NCBI GenBank assembly: GCA_963573305.1
Contig: OY754332.1
Span: forward strand, 53,233,559 to 53,297,558
Length of the DNA stretch: 64,000 bases
Direction of reading: 5' to 3'
DNA from: Pyrrhosoma nymphula
Taxonomy: Eukaryota > Arthropoda > Insecta > Odonata > Coenagrionidae
Of the stretch, positions 35,895-47,867 are shown piece after piece. The position numbers were made by a program, and so were the translations under genes. Under the pieces are notes generated by a model. That model saw only the letters and a program-made list of their open reading frames with translations. It was not told the origin of the DNA and made no database searches. The number at the start of each line of letters is the position of its first letter. Position 1 is the stretch's first letter.

Positions 35895-36415
35895 AAATTG
35901 GAAGAAACATGAAAAAATGCATAGGGAAGGCAGTAAAGGCGTATGTTGAGAATATCTAGGAATACATTTTTTTTGCCAAGGAAGCAAAAAACCCACTTTA
36001 TTACATGGCGTTGAAACTTGGGAATGCCGGGATAAATAACAGCCGGCTAAATGCAATGGACGTGAGGTATTTGAGAAGTGGCTGCGGTAAAAGTAGGAGG
36101 GATAGATTGGATGAATAAAGAACCGATGCTCCGTTAATGAACAAGTATGAAAGGAATGTGCTTCTTGGTTTGACCATGTTAAGACAATGGACAAAATTCC
36201 ATAAAGTTAACAGACTTTTGAGAGAGGAGTGGGTGGTGTGAGAGGAAGGGCTAGGCCGAGGAAGTCATGCGTCAATGTGCTGGGAGAGATTCTTAAGGGG
36301 AGTAACTTTAGGAGATTTAAGACAGCGTGCATGTAGAAAATGCGAAGGAGGTATGCAAGGATAGGGCAGTATGGAGGCAAGTAAATAAAGAGCTAATTTT
36401 CTTGAAGTAAAACCG
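35895..36415 (+). pseudogene. RTE-like LINE C-terminal remnant
   Basis: Plus-strand frames read LNAMDVRYLRSGCGKSRRDRLDE, then (after a stop) MNKYERNVLLGLTMLR, EEGLGRGSHAS and basic sequence. This corresponds to LNA..MRYLRS.CGKSR.DR - YERNVLRWFGHV.RM - GRGRPRKSW of this LINE family. Nonsense codons (for example after RLDE) and frameshifts are frequent. It is the longest match to the post-RT region among the decayed copies. Confidence 0.65.
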
Positions 36416-36419
36416 CAAA

Positions 36420-36990
36420 TTAAGGTAATTAGTGTGAAAAATCACTTCACCTAGAATTTGATGTATTTGGCCTCATTTTAAAGAAAAAATCTCTTATCCT
36501 TCCAATGATATCAAAATATCAACCCCTTGCCAAATAAATTTTCGAGCAATTTGCCTAAAAATATAAGCTGCTTTACATGGGATAGATTACGGCTGTGCGC
36601 TCCAGAGGGAGAAAATTTAAAAAATTAGGAACTTCTAACACCTAGATTTCATCGAAAAACTAATGGTGTGTAGTTTGCATTTTTTCTCAACGATTTATAA
36701 AAACAAATCTATTACTCACCAAAGTAATTTTTACAGAATCGCAAAAACACCTGCTGTTTTGAAGGGTTTTCAGCCGTACGGCGTGAAAAAATGAGTAAAG
36801 TTAAAGACTTATGTAGCTTTAATTATTTAATTACTGAGAAATTTGGTCATATACATAACTCTATCTTTGCGCCATTAACACTACAATATTTATTTCATAC
36901 TTCTTACAGACGCTGAAATTAAAAAATAAAATTTGAATATGATCTCCATTATCACTAGGGAACTATCTCGCTCTAAGCTCTTTTGACAGT
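36420..36990. other. No recognised feature
   Basis: AT-rich; nothing recognised. Confidence 0.4.
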
Positions 36991-36999
36991 ACCTACCCC

Positions 37000-37925
37000 G
37001 AAAGGGAACGGCAAAATGGTATGTATGCATATTCATTCGTGTATTCTACCAGATGATTGATAGGTTTTTGAACAGTCCTTATCCTGCACCCTAATTTCTG
37101 AAACATTGCCTCGTTTCCCCTCCTAAAGATCCCTAAAGCCTTTAGATCCCTCTTAAATTCCTCAAATCTTCTACCTCTTCTTATTTCGTCCAGAGATACT
37201 ATCCTCAATACCGAGTTATCCCAGTGTTCTCCTTCCCTTACCTTCTCCAACAGGCCATCTCTCCCAGCCATCCCTTCTGCCTTCTCCGAACCTCCGCCAC
37301 CAACTTCCTCTCCTCTCCAACCACATCCAATGCCTCCTCGTTCGTCCTCCTCGCCACCCAGCTCACCCTCTCCATACTTCTCCAAATCCACATCTCAAAC
37401 GCCCCAAGTCTACGTAAATCCTCCCTTCACAATGACCAAGTTTCCGATCCATACAGGACCACGCTCCGTATTAAAGTTTTCACCAGCCTTTTCTTTTCGT
37501 ATCTTATCAGACCCCACCTCATCTCCCCCCCCCCAATATCTTCGAAAATGCATCTTTAGCCAGGGAAATTCTGCATCTGATATCCCTACCACTAAACCCA
37601 TTCTTCTCCAAAATACTACCCAGATACGTAAAATACTCGACCTGCTCTTTCTTGTGCCCTCCCACCCTTACATTCAGCACCGCATTCTAACTTTAGAAAA
37701 TCTCATCACTTTCGTCTCTTATGATTGATATTCATCCCATACCTTTCGCACTACACCTATAACGCATTCATCATTGACTGTAACCCCTTGGCAGTCTGAA
37801 AAACCAATACTAGATCTTCTGCATATCTCACCAATTTTATCAGATCCCCTCCTACCTTTATTCCTACCTCCATCTCCATCCATGCCTCCCTTATCATTTC
37901 TCCTTAATTTCCGATGCACATAGGT
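37000..37925 (-). pseudogene. RTE-like LINE reverse transcriptase remnant
   Basis: Minus-strand pieces: KVGGDLIKLVRYAEDLVLVFQTAKGLQSMMNA (about 37865-37770), in which YAED stands where the catalytic YADD/FADD belongs; EYFTYLGSILEKNGFSG and CRISLAKDAFSKI (about 37650-37545); then LIRYEKK and basic, Glu/Gly-rich sequence down to about 37020. Frame changes separate the pieces. The catalytic Asp pair is damaged. This is an old copy, more diverged than the one at 14.5 kb. Confidence 0.65.
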
Positions 37926-38379
37926 TGAAAAAATATAAAAATAGCAAATTTGGCCTGCATTTGTAACTATTCCAATATTTTTAAGAGAATATGGAGGCAG
38001 ATAAAAAGGGAGGGGCGGATGGGAAGGAAAACATATGTGGAAGTGACGGGGTTGGGGAGAAAAGAACGCTGATGCGAGTTATTCAAAGGAAACAGCGAAA
38101 GCGGTAGGAATGCGCACTGAGAAGTAGCGATACTTAGAAAAAAGTGAGGCGGGAACAGGTAAACGTATCGCTGAGATTTATGATATTCACCAGCAAGGAT
38201 TCACAGATTAAGAAGGGTAAAGCTAGCGTGGATCAATGGGCGGTGACCCTGCAGGCCTTCATCCGCCGGTTCTGCGATAACAATGAGTGCGAGGGGGGGG
38301 GGGGCGGAGAGAATACGAATTCTGGACGGTAGGAACAAAATAAAAGGCTTACAAACGGCAAATAATTGACGATAAGTGC

Positions 38380-38720
38380 AGCAGAACAAAGAAGGCAGGA
38401 AGCGATGGAAATTTGGTGTTACCAAAGAATGAGGAAGACCAAATGGGTGGAGAGACTCGCCAATGAAAAAGTCCTACGTAGATTTGGACGAATTCCAAGA
38501 CACTATATCGACAAAAACGGTTTATAAGGGAGTAATGAACGGGAAGAGTTACCGGGAAGACCAGGATGTTATAAATGAAGCACATTGTGAAGGACGTTAA
38601 ATTTAAGACTTATGATGAAACAACGGCCTTATTACTCAGCCGAAAGGAGAGCGGAGTGAATATCTGCAGCAGATCAATCTTCGGATTGATGACAACTATT
38701 GATGATCGGAAAAATAATGG
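38380..38720 (+). pseudogene. RTE-like LINE C-terminal remnant
   Basis: Plus strand: QEAMEIWCYQRMRKTKWVERLANEKVLRRFG (about 38398-38490) is the MR.Y.RM.KIKW - NE.VLRR.G block of this family. At about 38690, SAADQSSD resembles the family's extreme C-terminus. The intervening frame is broken. Confidence 0.6.
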
Positions 38721-39599
38721 TTTTAAGAAGGAATACTTCCCGGCTGAGGATGCTGAAGAAAGGACTTTCCATGTACCTTCCCCTCATTTAGTACATCGCA
38801 ATTTGATTATGCAAGTCCTATTTCGAATATCCTAAACATAAATACCAGCCAAATGAGGGGATCACATTAAAACATAATTTCTGAAACTTAATCCATAAGA
38901 ATCATATATTAAGTAAACATTGAGTGCAATCATGAATACATTATCATTTGCCGAATTTTCAATGCATCATGTAAAGTAGCGTTTATTTTAGCAGAGAGTA
39001 GCACAAAGTACTAACAGTAAGACTGATCCAATGAGTCCCAAGGGAGAGCTAGGGAGGCAGAGATGTATGGTGGAGAGGAAGTATGGCCAATCAACCATAG
39101 GTCATAGTGACTGCAGGGATGACGGATTCCTTCCGCGTTGGTTCATCGGATGATGACAGTTTTGCCGGCCTTTCAGTAGGCATTTTCAGGTCATCCCTGA
39201 AAAAAATAATAAGAGCACAATGAAAGAACAGGAAATCAGAAAAGAGGAGAATTTTAAATTTAAATCAATTACACGGTTGATTGCTTATTTGGGGAGGGGA
39301 CCTACAGCTTAGGTCTTCAGCGACTTAAGAAAGAGATGGTCAGGAAGACGATGGTACAATTGTTTTGGGAATAATAATAATAATAATAATCTTCATTGCT
39401 CTAGGAGTTTCCCTCCCTTTGAGCAGAAAAAACGAACACAGTACAATAATAATGTTTACAATACAATAATAAGAGTACAAAAATGAACTGTAAATACATA
39501 TTAAAAAAATATTACTCAAAATGAACTGTAAGCAAGCACACGAGTTCAGGGTGGCATTGACCAATACAACAATTTTGCAATATACAGCATATAACCATA

Positions 39600-39990
39600 C
39601 AATTTGCAATGTATAGAACACAACAGCCACACATGACACACCTATGCAATGGTTACAATATTTCAACTACTTACACAACAACTACTCAAGCAATACATAC
39701 TAATACAATAAATACAACTGTAACTTTCATTAACTCACCACAATATATCACAATACCCACACAACAATTACTCAAGCAATATATAGTTATAAAACATAAA
39801 ACTGCAGCTACAAATTATTACTACTGCCCATCAGGCTCCAAGTTTCTTTCCGAACACCTTCAGTGATAAACCACAATATACTACAACACTTACACAGTAA
39901 TTACTTTGGTAATATATAGTCTCACATTATACAACTGCAGCTACAAACTATTACCACTGCATAAAAAGGCTCCAAAGCCTCCCTCTGAAC
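39600..39990 (-). repeat. Imperfect tandem repeat (about 130 bp) in the LINE C 3' end
   Basis: Two units align: about 39733-39862 and 39868-39990. Each holds ACCACAATATA.(T/C)ACA, ACAGCAATTACT-type sequence, AATATATAGT, ACTGCAGCTACAAA(T/C)TATTAC(T/C)ACTGC, GGCTCCAA and GAACACC. A partial earlier unit lies at about 39640-39700. The last unit includes the ORF's 3' end, so the 3' UTR arose by tandem duplication spanning the stop codon. Confidence 0.65.
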
Positions 39991-41948
39991 ACCCTCGTCG
40001 ACCCACTGCCCTTAACATGGTTTGGCAATCCATTCCAGAGTTTGGAAGCTGCCACAGTGAACGACCTCTGAAATGTGGTTGTCCTAAACTGAGGGGTATA
40101 CAAGAAATTTGGGTCTAGTCTAGTAACCACATTTGGAGACTTGGAGCTTGGAGGAAAGAGTTTTAGCAAATAATCAGGACTCCCATGTTTAACGAGATTG
40201 AGCATGAAGCAGGCCATATTTTTTCTCCTTGATTTGATGTCGAGCCCGGAGAGCTTTTGGAGATACGGGGTGATGTGTTCATCTCTCCGTAGGTTAAAGA
40301 TGAATCTCACACAGGAATTAATTAGGCACTGTAGCTTAATGCTCAATTCCTCAGTTATATCATGGTACACTAAGCCGCAGTAGTCTAAGTGAGGAAAAAT
40401 CAGAGAGCACACAAGTTTCTTTTTTAGTTGAAGGGGCAGTAGATTTTTATGAATTTTTAATTGATGCAACGTTGCATTCACTTTATTGGATATACTTGAT
40501 ATATGTTCTTTCCAGGAAAGGTTTGAAGTTAATATGACACCTAAATTTTTCACATTATTACTGAAGGGTATGCTCATATTCTGAACCATTATCGTAGGCA
40601 GTGTAGTGAAATTTAGTTTAGATAGGACCTTAGTGTTACCAATGACCATAGATTTAGTTTTTGTGGAATTTAACTGGAAGAAATTAAGTTTGGCCCAAGA
40701 TGCAATGGCAGACACATCATCATTTACCTTTGTGATAGTATCGCTGAGATCGTTGGGGTGACAATGGCAATAAATCTGCAGATCATCAGCATAGATCATG
40801 TATTTACAATGAGTAATACAATTTGGAAGGTCACGCACATACAACGAGAACAAAAGTGGTCCTAGGACAGATCCTTGTGGTACTCCAGTTGATATAGTTA
40901 CCCAATCAGATCGATTTCCTTTCGAGTCTTTCACCGATTGACGACGCCCATTCTGGTAGGAATAGAACCAATTTAGAGAGGAACATAAGAAATTCAGTTT
41001 TCTCATTTTTTGTAACAGCAAGGTGTAGTTTACTCGGTCGAAGGCTTTACTAAAATCAAACAGTACCAAGATAGTCACCATCTTTTTGTCGATAGCATAT
41101 CTTATATCGTCAGTAACTTTAATCAAGGCCGTCTGCGTCGAGTAATTTTTGCGAAAACCCGACTGAAATGGATCGAACAATTGATGAGCTGTAAGATAAT
41201 CAACGGTCTGTTGAAAGACTATCTTTTCAAGCCACTTTGAGGCTGCACAGAGAATGGATATGGGTCGGTAATCACTCGGTGAAGATGGGGTTTTATTTTT
41301 CTTGATGGGCCGTATCAGGGATGACTTCCAAATTGAAGGGTACGTGCTAGACATCAGCGACGAATTAAAAATGTCGAGTAGAGCAGGAATTACGGCTGAA
41401 GATGAGGCTTTTAAATATTTGACCGATATATCATCGATTCCGACAGAATTTGATTTGGCATTACGTAAAACATTCTGCAAAACATCGGGTGTAATGTAAT
41501 TAAAGTAAAAATTATCCTCATGAAAGGGCACCAGAATATCTAGGGATTGGATGTTGAAAGTAGGGTCATCTATTTCATTACTCGAGGAATTATCACTCGA
41601 TCCAAAGTGCCAGTTCAATTCATCGAGTGAAAAACCATAATCATGGCTTAGATCAGTCTGTCGGATTAATCCAAGGTTTTTGAGCTCTCTCCAGAGGTCA
41701 GTAGAATTCGTGAGTGTTGAGAGAGTGGTCATGTAGTATTGCTATTTTGCCTTCGTCACCAAGCGTTTAACAAGATTACGTTGCTTCAAGAATGCATGGT
41801 ACATATGGTCACTCTTCGTTCGAATGAATGCTCTTCTAAGTCTATCTCTCACTTTAAGTTGTTCCTTCAATTCTGAAGTCATCCATGGAGCTATCGGTCG
41901 CTTTGGTTGAAGTGTTCGTTTTGGAGCATGACGATCAAGGCAGGTCAA
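39951..41948 (-). pseudogene. LINE reverse transcriptase with one in-frame stop
   Basis: A single reading frame from 41948 to 39951 is broken only by TAG at 41742-41744. Upstream of it lie LDRHAPKRTLQPKRPIAPWMT and a Lys/Arg-rich linker. Downstream, a 593-codon frame holds SNSVGIDDIS, DYRPISILCAASKWLEKI, FQSGFRKNYSTQTAL, FDFSKAFDRVNY, STGVPQGSVLGPLLFSLYV, the catalytic YADD (about residue 311 of that frame), NLGVILTSNLSWKEHI and a C-terminus ending FRGRLWSLFMQW. The RT itself looks catalytically complete. The premature stop and lack of endonuclease make the copy inactive or dependent on readthrough. It would prime reverse transcription at a nicked target if functional. Confidence 0.92.
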
Positions 41949-42089
41949 AAGGATTGAATTGAAACACTAACTAAGCGTCGACGTTTGGAGAGTCAAGTAT
42001 TATTTTCCAGTCAGTTTCAAGAATTTCTCTCAGGAAACTATCGACATCAAAATGCTTCTCACTTCTAAAAACGATTGGAAGAGAATGGA

Positions 42090-42430
42090 AGAAGGTTGGA
42101 GAGAAACCCGGCGCCAGAATTAGCCTACTCTAAAAAAGACACCTGGGGATCCACAGTTCAAAGATCACCGGGTGGGTAGGTCGGTGAGATTAGGATTACG
42201 TGGGAAAGAGAGGTAGGACAGAAAGAATCCCGGCGTCGGCATCAGCCCACTCTAAACGAAAACCGCAGAAGAGTCCACAGTTTATTCATCTGATGGGCAA
42301 AGTATTGCACTGGAAGACCATAGCAACCAAGTAGGGATCGCGATTCTACTGAAAAGTTTACGGCATTGATGAGATTCAAACCCAGTCCCTCGGCTTGGGA
42401 AGCCTAGATTATAACTATCAATACAACCTG
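42090..42430 (-). repeat. SINE copies (two body units, one head)
   Basis: GGAGAGAAACCCGGCGCC..TTAGCCTACTCTAAA at 42098-42135 and GAAAGAATCCCGGCGTCGGCATCAGCCCACTCTAAACGAAA at 42220-42262 are two copies of the body motif about 122 bp apart. The minus-strand head at 42420-42368 has GCTTCCCAAGCCGAGGGACTGGGTTTGAATCTC, a B-box-like tRNA-derived promoter. The duplicated body suggests tandem insertion or partial duplication. Confidence 0.55.
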
Positions 42431-43185
42431 ATCCCTTGATTAAAATTCATTTAAATGCACTAGGTTTTGCTCTTTCAGTGAGATGGCACTATTAAAAATC
42501 ATGATTAATCCAAATTGTCAATAACAGCAAAGGAATCTTCAAGTCAAGATTCAAAATTTTCAAGAAGTCAAAATTCCTTTGCTTTAATGGAGAGTTTGAA
42601 TTAATCTTCAATTTATATTTACTTGTCAATTGATCTCTTCTTGAAATATTGAGCTTAATTGGGCTCGAGAAAAACTAACTTTGAGATCAACCTCTTCTAC
42701 AAAATATATCTTTTTTGGTCGCTTTCCTCTGACCGCTGTAGTTAGAACCTAGTTAGAATAATATCCACCATTGTTCTAAAACACAGACGAACTGAAAATT
42801 TCAAAGTATGCGAGTAACTTCAGTGACTCCTGTTTCCGATCCCAGCCCCTCTGGATACTGAGAAGCATTATCTCTTCTGCAGCTTTCTTGCGTACTATTC
42901 AGTCCACGAATAAATGCATGAATGTGTGCAGTACGCGAGAAAGGGTACAGTATCGAAGGTGGAGTGGTGCAGTGGAGAAAGGGTATAGTGTCGAAGGGGA
43001 AAACATGGAAGGCCTCCGATGAACTCTCTCAGGATTGAAACACTGATGATAGTGATCTTGCCGTGAGGGGACAGCGAGATGGTTCTTATTAAAAGGAAAA
43101 GTGAGCCCAAAGTCTCTTAAGTTTCCAAATATTACAAAGGTGGGATATCATAATGAAAATTAAAAGTCTCTGAAACAAATCAACT

Positions 43186-43420
43186 AGGTGTTAGTATGGT
43201 AGATGGACAACTATCATCCCATCCTGGGGGCTTGAGTTAGAACCCTGGCAGTGACGGAGATTATTCAGTGGATTTCCGATCCCTAATGATACACTATATT
43301 GAAATCATTCGTACACTATAGTACTTCGTCCTTCGTATGGGACGTAAAATAAAGGACTTCTTGGCGCATAAAGCCTTGTAGGCTAAAGTCGCCGGCAGGT
43401 TTCTTTATTGCCTTCTATCA
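43186..43420 (+). repeat. tRNA-derived SINE (+)
   Basis: The head GGTGTTAGTATGGTAGATGG (A-box-like) and CTTGAGTTAGAACCCTGGCAGTGACGG (B-box-like) is followed by a body with TCCTTCGTATGGGACGTAAAA and GGCGCATAAAGCCTTGTAGGCT. Head architecture is like the other SINE heads in the window but the body differs, so it is a separate subfamily. Confidence 0.55.
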
Positions 43421-44300
43421 GTTCGATTATAAACCTTCCCTAAAATGCCAACCCTCAAGTCTTCCATCGTCTACACGAATAACCAACCAGTCTCGAATAA
43501 ATCACTTATGAGGAAAGGGAACGAGAAAACACTGTGATTTTCTACGAAATGTTCTATTCACATCCAAATGGCTTCAACGTATAGGCGCCATCATTGGATA
43601 GACGATTCGAGAGGCTGGTGAGTGCCATTGCTCAGCGAAAATGACGCATGAGATTGAAATTATGCTTACTAGAAAATTCTGACTAGAAAATTTAAACTCG
43701 CACCCGAAAATGACACCTATACGTTGAACTTTCTCGCCTGAATAAAAAATAAATACCTCGTGAAAATATACATGTAAAAAATACAGTTCAGCAAAACATT
43801 TTAAGAAAAATAACAGCTCTTTGGCAATTGGCGGTTATGCATTTCAACACTTTTGAGCATGTATTTATAATATTCGTAAAAGAGAGAAATAGTGAAGCGT
43901 TTAAATAACTCGAAGAATGATTTCTATATAATAAAACTAATGTTTAACAACGAAAAACGTGGTGAAAACGCAAAAATTCAAAACATTATGCAAACCTTCT
44001 CAAAGGCTATTGTTTATCTACCAATAATACACTGTAATTAGCAATTTTAGTTTGATAATAATTTTTCAACTAAAATTGGAGATCGGATTACTAAGATTGG
44101 TAATTAATGGATTTTAGTAGGAAGTAGCGGTAGAGTAAGAAGTGACAAAAATACAGGCCCAAAACTTGAAAATATAATTCATAAACATTGAACTGAGATA
44201 AATTATTGATGAATGTCATAGAGAAATTGAGGATTCGCCGGATTTGTAGACCGGAATTTGGGTTGTCATTAGATTTTCTTGAAATTAACTGCTTCGTGGG

Positions 44301-44308
44301 ATGTCTAA
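44301..44308. repeat. Target site duplication, left (ATGTCTAA)
   Basis: ATGTCTAA at 44301-44308 is exactly repeated at 48346-48353, immediately outside TAGGG...CCCTA. This defines element B to the base. Confidence 0.93.
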
Positions 44309-44786
44309 TAGGGCGGATCGGAAAAATCGATTTTTCGCGGAGAAACTTGGCCTTCTGGAAAAAGTTGTCAAAGTGACTCAAAATAAGGCCAGAAAAATTT
44401 GGGACCTCTAGGTCAACCCTTGACCCTCGCGCCGTGGCCATTTATGGGGAGGGGGGCTGAAAATGGAAAAAGTCACGTTTTTATAGCGGTTCCCCATACA
44501 TTTTGCCGAGTTGCGATTCGAAAGGGCAAAATTTCGTCCATTTGGACGTGTCTGCAGCCGTTAAGCCACAAAATGTCTATTTTGAGTGCGCGGCCGCGCG
44601 TAATTATGCGACGCCCACGCAGCGTCGCGACGCGTCGCAGCGCAACGGTCAGCAGGCCTTCGCGCCTCCTGCCGGCTCGCGTCTCCTGCCCGCTCGCCTT
44701 GAATGAAGCAAAACTCATCATGCATGCGTCTTCCGTCGTTGGTCTAACTAATATTAGATAATTAAGCATAATGTCCATGGAATAAC
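44309..44786 (+). repeat. Left terminal inverted repeat of hAT-like B
   Basis: Differences from the right copy include TCGATTTTT/TCAATTTTT near the tip, AACTCATC/AAGTCATC and GTTGGTCT/GTTAGTCT near the inner end. Open frames of 120 codons in this repeat recur in mirror image in the other and are by-products of base composition. Confidence 0.93.
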
Positions 44787-45177
44787 AATTACGGAAGAAT
44801 TATTTGAAATTAATATATTACACCGTCATCATTCACGAATCATAGAACAACTCCCTGATTGTGCAGGATTTTGCCTACTTTTACAATTCTTTTTCAACAT
44901 GGAGAAAGAATCCAAAAATAGTCACCAGAGCTCACCACGTCAAGGTACCTGAACTATGACCTCCTTCGCCCACCCACCCACTCAAATAAAATTGAGTAAC
45001 GCATTTACTTTATCAGATTAGATGTTATCTGAAAAATAAGCAAGAGGTCATTTTGTAGACCATTCGGTTTATCTGTGTGCAAGTATTCGTCTTTAAAAAT
45101 TATTTTCATTGAACACTAAGGTCATTATCGATATATTTATTTTTGAAGTCAGACAGATAAATGTAAAACTTACTCTA

Positions 45178-47303
45178 TCACAGCATGAACTGAGACTTGG
45201 TTTCGAAGGTCGGCATTTTGGTTCTGCTTTCTAGTCTTTTCAGCAATTCTAATTGTCTCTCCTCGTCTTTTGCGGATGTCAGTGAAGCTTGGGTTACCTC
45301 TTTCACTAATCTTTCCACTGCTTGTGTGTGGTAGGGAAAATTGAGTTCCAAAGTTGAGCATTGCTTAAGTAATTCTCGAATTTCTTCAGCCATATGCGAT
45401 AGAGCAGGGAGTCGGTGTTCTCGTCTCATTTGATCAGCAGCGTGTAGTCTTCTGCATCAAAATTAAAAACTGGTGGTAATTCAAAAGTTCTTGAATTTTC
45501 GGTCGCACGCGTATTTCTTCGCGCCTCTAATATTTTTTCCACGCATCTCTTCGCACTTCCTCTCGATGGTCAGAAATCATTGAGAGGAGTAAATTTTCTG
45601 GGTGCCCGAAAAATCCGTTTCTCTGAATAACAGGATCATTTACAATTTTAAGACCTTCCGGTAGATATCTCGACCAATTTATTAGTTTCCATAAATTTAC
45701 AGCACCGTCGTGTATACAATGGTTTCGCTTCACTGACAACGAGACAGGCGCGTATACGTTTTGAATGAATGACACCAGATTTTGTAAATTAGCACTTGGA
45801 TTTTCAGTGGACACGTATAGCCACTGTAGTCGGTTGGCCGTAGTGAGCCAGCGAGAATGAGCCACTTTCCCTGGAGTTTTCCTGGCCAAATTTTCCGATT
45901 AAAATCCTTTCGACACTGCATTGGAAATTTCCAAAAGGTTACTGCTGGTCATTGCTCAGTAATGTCAAGTCTACTTCGTAGGATAAATTTTGTTGGAATT
46001 GGCTCGAATCGTATGATATCAAAAGTCTGGTAGTCTTGAAGGGCGGAGCCAATAGGTTCTGCAAATAAATTTGGACCCTTAGTTTTCCCGTCTAATTTTT
46101 CTACCAAATGCCGCAGCGTTAAGTCTATCAAGTTTAATTGGCAAATAGACCACTGTAAAGGACGTCGGTGCTTCGGTGCTTCGTCGGACGGTATGCTTCT
46201 AGTAAACGGATGATGCCTCCTTTCCGACCTGTATTCTCTTTGGTGCCGTCGCATCCAATCACTTTAAAATTTGAAAGTTCAATATTTTATTTCGCACAAA
46301 AATCAAGTTTTGCAGATTTGATGTTTCTTGCGGATCCTCCTGTGGGGGAGACACACCCCAAATAGTGGGAGCCTGGCTATTCGATTAACACGTCATGTTC
46401 CTCCCAAACCTTAGATTGATTAGTCCTCTTGACTATATTCTCCAGTTTAATTGTTTCATCCTTTCTTCCGTCAAAATACAACCCTTCAATTGCACTTTTT
46501 GATTATTCTCTCTTTGCTTATACTGAAACTAACGTATTCTTTTTCTGTCTTCCTAAGTAATTCCGGTGCACTACCTTTGATGTGTCTTCCGGAGTTATGA
46601 GCTTTGCGTCGGCTAAAGTTGCGCTGACGTTCATTGCTGCTGCTCTGAGGGACATGCCGGTTCTTGCACATACCTCCGCCACAGTTGACAATTGAAGACA
46701 CATTAGCCCCGAAGAAGGTCTAGGTTGATTTTCATCCCTAATCGTATGAGGAACGTTGAGGTTCAAGTCGGCTGATTCCTCGTCGGTTGAATTTTATCGG
46801 GATGTTGAGGAAGAAAATTCTTGATGCTCACTTTTTTCCTCTTCAAGAATGAATGATTTTGACTCGACGCTCTCCGACGATCCTCTTCTAAGTTTTTTCT
46901 TCAATCGCCGAGTTTCTGAAGCATCCAAATCACCGGATATCATCTTTCGTTTTGTCCTTTGATCCATAAAATATGCCACTTCATTTAGGGGAACTTTATT
47001 CTCCTCCCTTATATTTACACTCGTTGATTCTTTTGCACTTCCACGCACAAATATCACATAGTTTTTCAGACACATTTAAAAATTTATTAATTTTTTTTGT
47101 CAATTTGACACCTTTCAATTTGACTTGCTTGCATTTATTCTTAAGCCGTAGTACGTCTTATGGTACCGTAAAATCATTTTAATCACACCACGTTCCGGAA
47201 TGATTGGAATAGAGACGCATTTCCTAAGTTCGGACACTTTTTTCGCCACTAGACTAGCTACTTGATTAACTGCAGGCTCCCTGCCTGCGTTTTCGGATAT
47301 CAA
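45178..47303 (-). pseudogene. hAT-like B transposase, multiply disrupted
   Basis: Minus-strand parts in order. Near the N-terminus: SELRKCVSIPIIPERGVIKMILRY (47240-47160). Middle: KVPLNEVAYFMDQRTKRKMISGD and RLKKKL with a Ser/Glu-rich linker (47010-46800), then LSTVAEVCARTGMSLRAAAM (46690-46630). Core: VIGCDGTKENTGRKGGIIRLLE (46263-46195), a frameshift at a duplicated CGAAGCAC, then RPLQWSICQLNLIDLTLRHL and LDGKTKGP (46155-46065). After a TGA near 45951: HSRWLTTANRLQWLYVSTENPS, NWSRYLPEGLK and FFGHPENLLLSMISD (45870-45570). C-terminus: LELNFPYHTQAVERLVKEVTQAS..FETKSQF (45355-45185). The DGT Asp and SRW blocks resemble RNase H-fold transposase landmarks (inference). Several frameshifts and stops mean no active enzyme. 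Confidence 0.75.
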
Positions 47304-47867
47304 TATGTCGCAGACATAAAAAAATATTTATCACTTCTTTAAAAGTTGGTAGCGTCAATTCGTTTAATGTCGACGAGACACCAAAAAGGGATAATTTTCC
47401 TCACTACGCATCCTTTTTTTTGGCATTTTCCAAGTCCAAATTATCGCACAGTTAAAATATTCAAATCACTAAGGGATTTGACTTAAAGAGCGGCGCACTT
47501 ATTTCCAAATTCTCACCAAAAATGACTACCACAGCACTGACCAAAAGGGAGAAAAGCACTTCACTGAATACCTAGTACAGAATTGCACAGTATATGCTCA
47601 CTGAAATAGCAAGGTGCAATTTTCCACTTAATGAAATGGTGCAAATCGCTGACAATATATACATATTTTGGAGGCGGTAGGGGAAGGAAGGGAGAAAGGA
47701 GAGGCGATGACAGGGAGGAGAAGGGGTGGAAAGCGAGGTTATTGGGAGTTTTACCAGGGTTAACAAACTCAGGCAACAAAATATGTATACATTGTCAGCG
47801 CCGAATACCCGCCAAAAGCCACCTGAGGCAATTTAGAAAGATTATATTGATTTGTAATAAGTCTTCC

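Larger units (their letters stand above)
39370..42080 (-). mobile_element. Non-LTR retrotransposon C, 5'-truncated, (AAT)n tail
   Basis: Runs right to left. The 3' end is a perfect trinucleotide array (AAT on plus, 39370-39390), preceded by about 560 bp of 3' UTR. The 5' limit is within the region between endonuclease and RT (weak matches HFDVDSFLREILETDWK at about 42060-42010). A SINE starts at about 42090. Protein motifs place it in the Jockey/CR1 group, a different family from copies A and B. No convincing target duplication was found. Confidence 0.8.

Noticed and set aside
39370..39866. CRISPR-like or satellite array
   Set aside because: Repeats are imperfect, lie in a LINE 3' UTR, and the (AAT)n run is the LINE tail; the genome is eukaryotic.
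44399..44761. 120-codon frame, repeated at 47893-48255 (-)
   Set aside because: It lies within the inverted repeats of hAT-like B, so identity reflects the DNA repeat; no protein motif.
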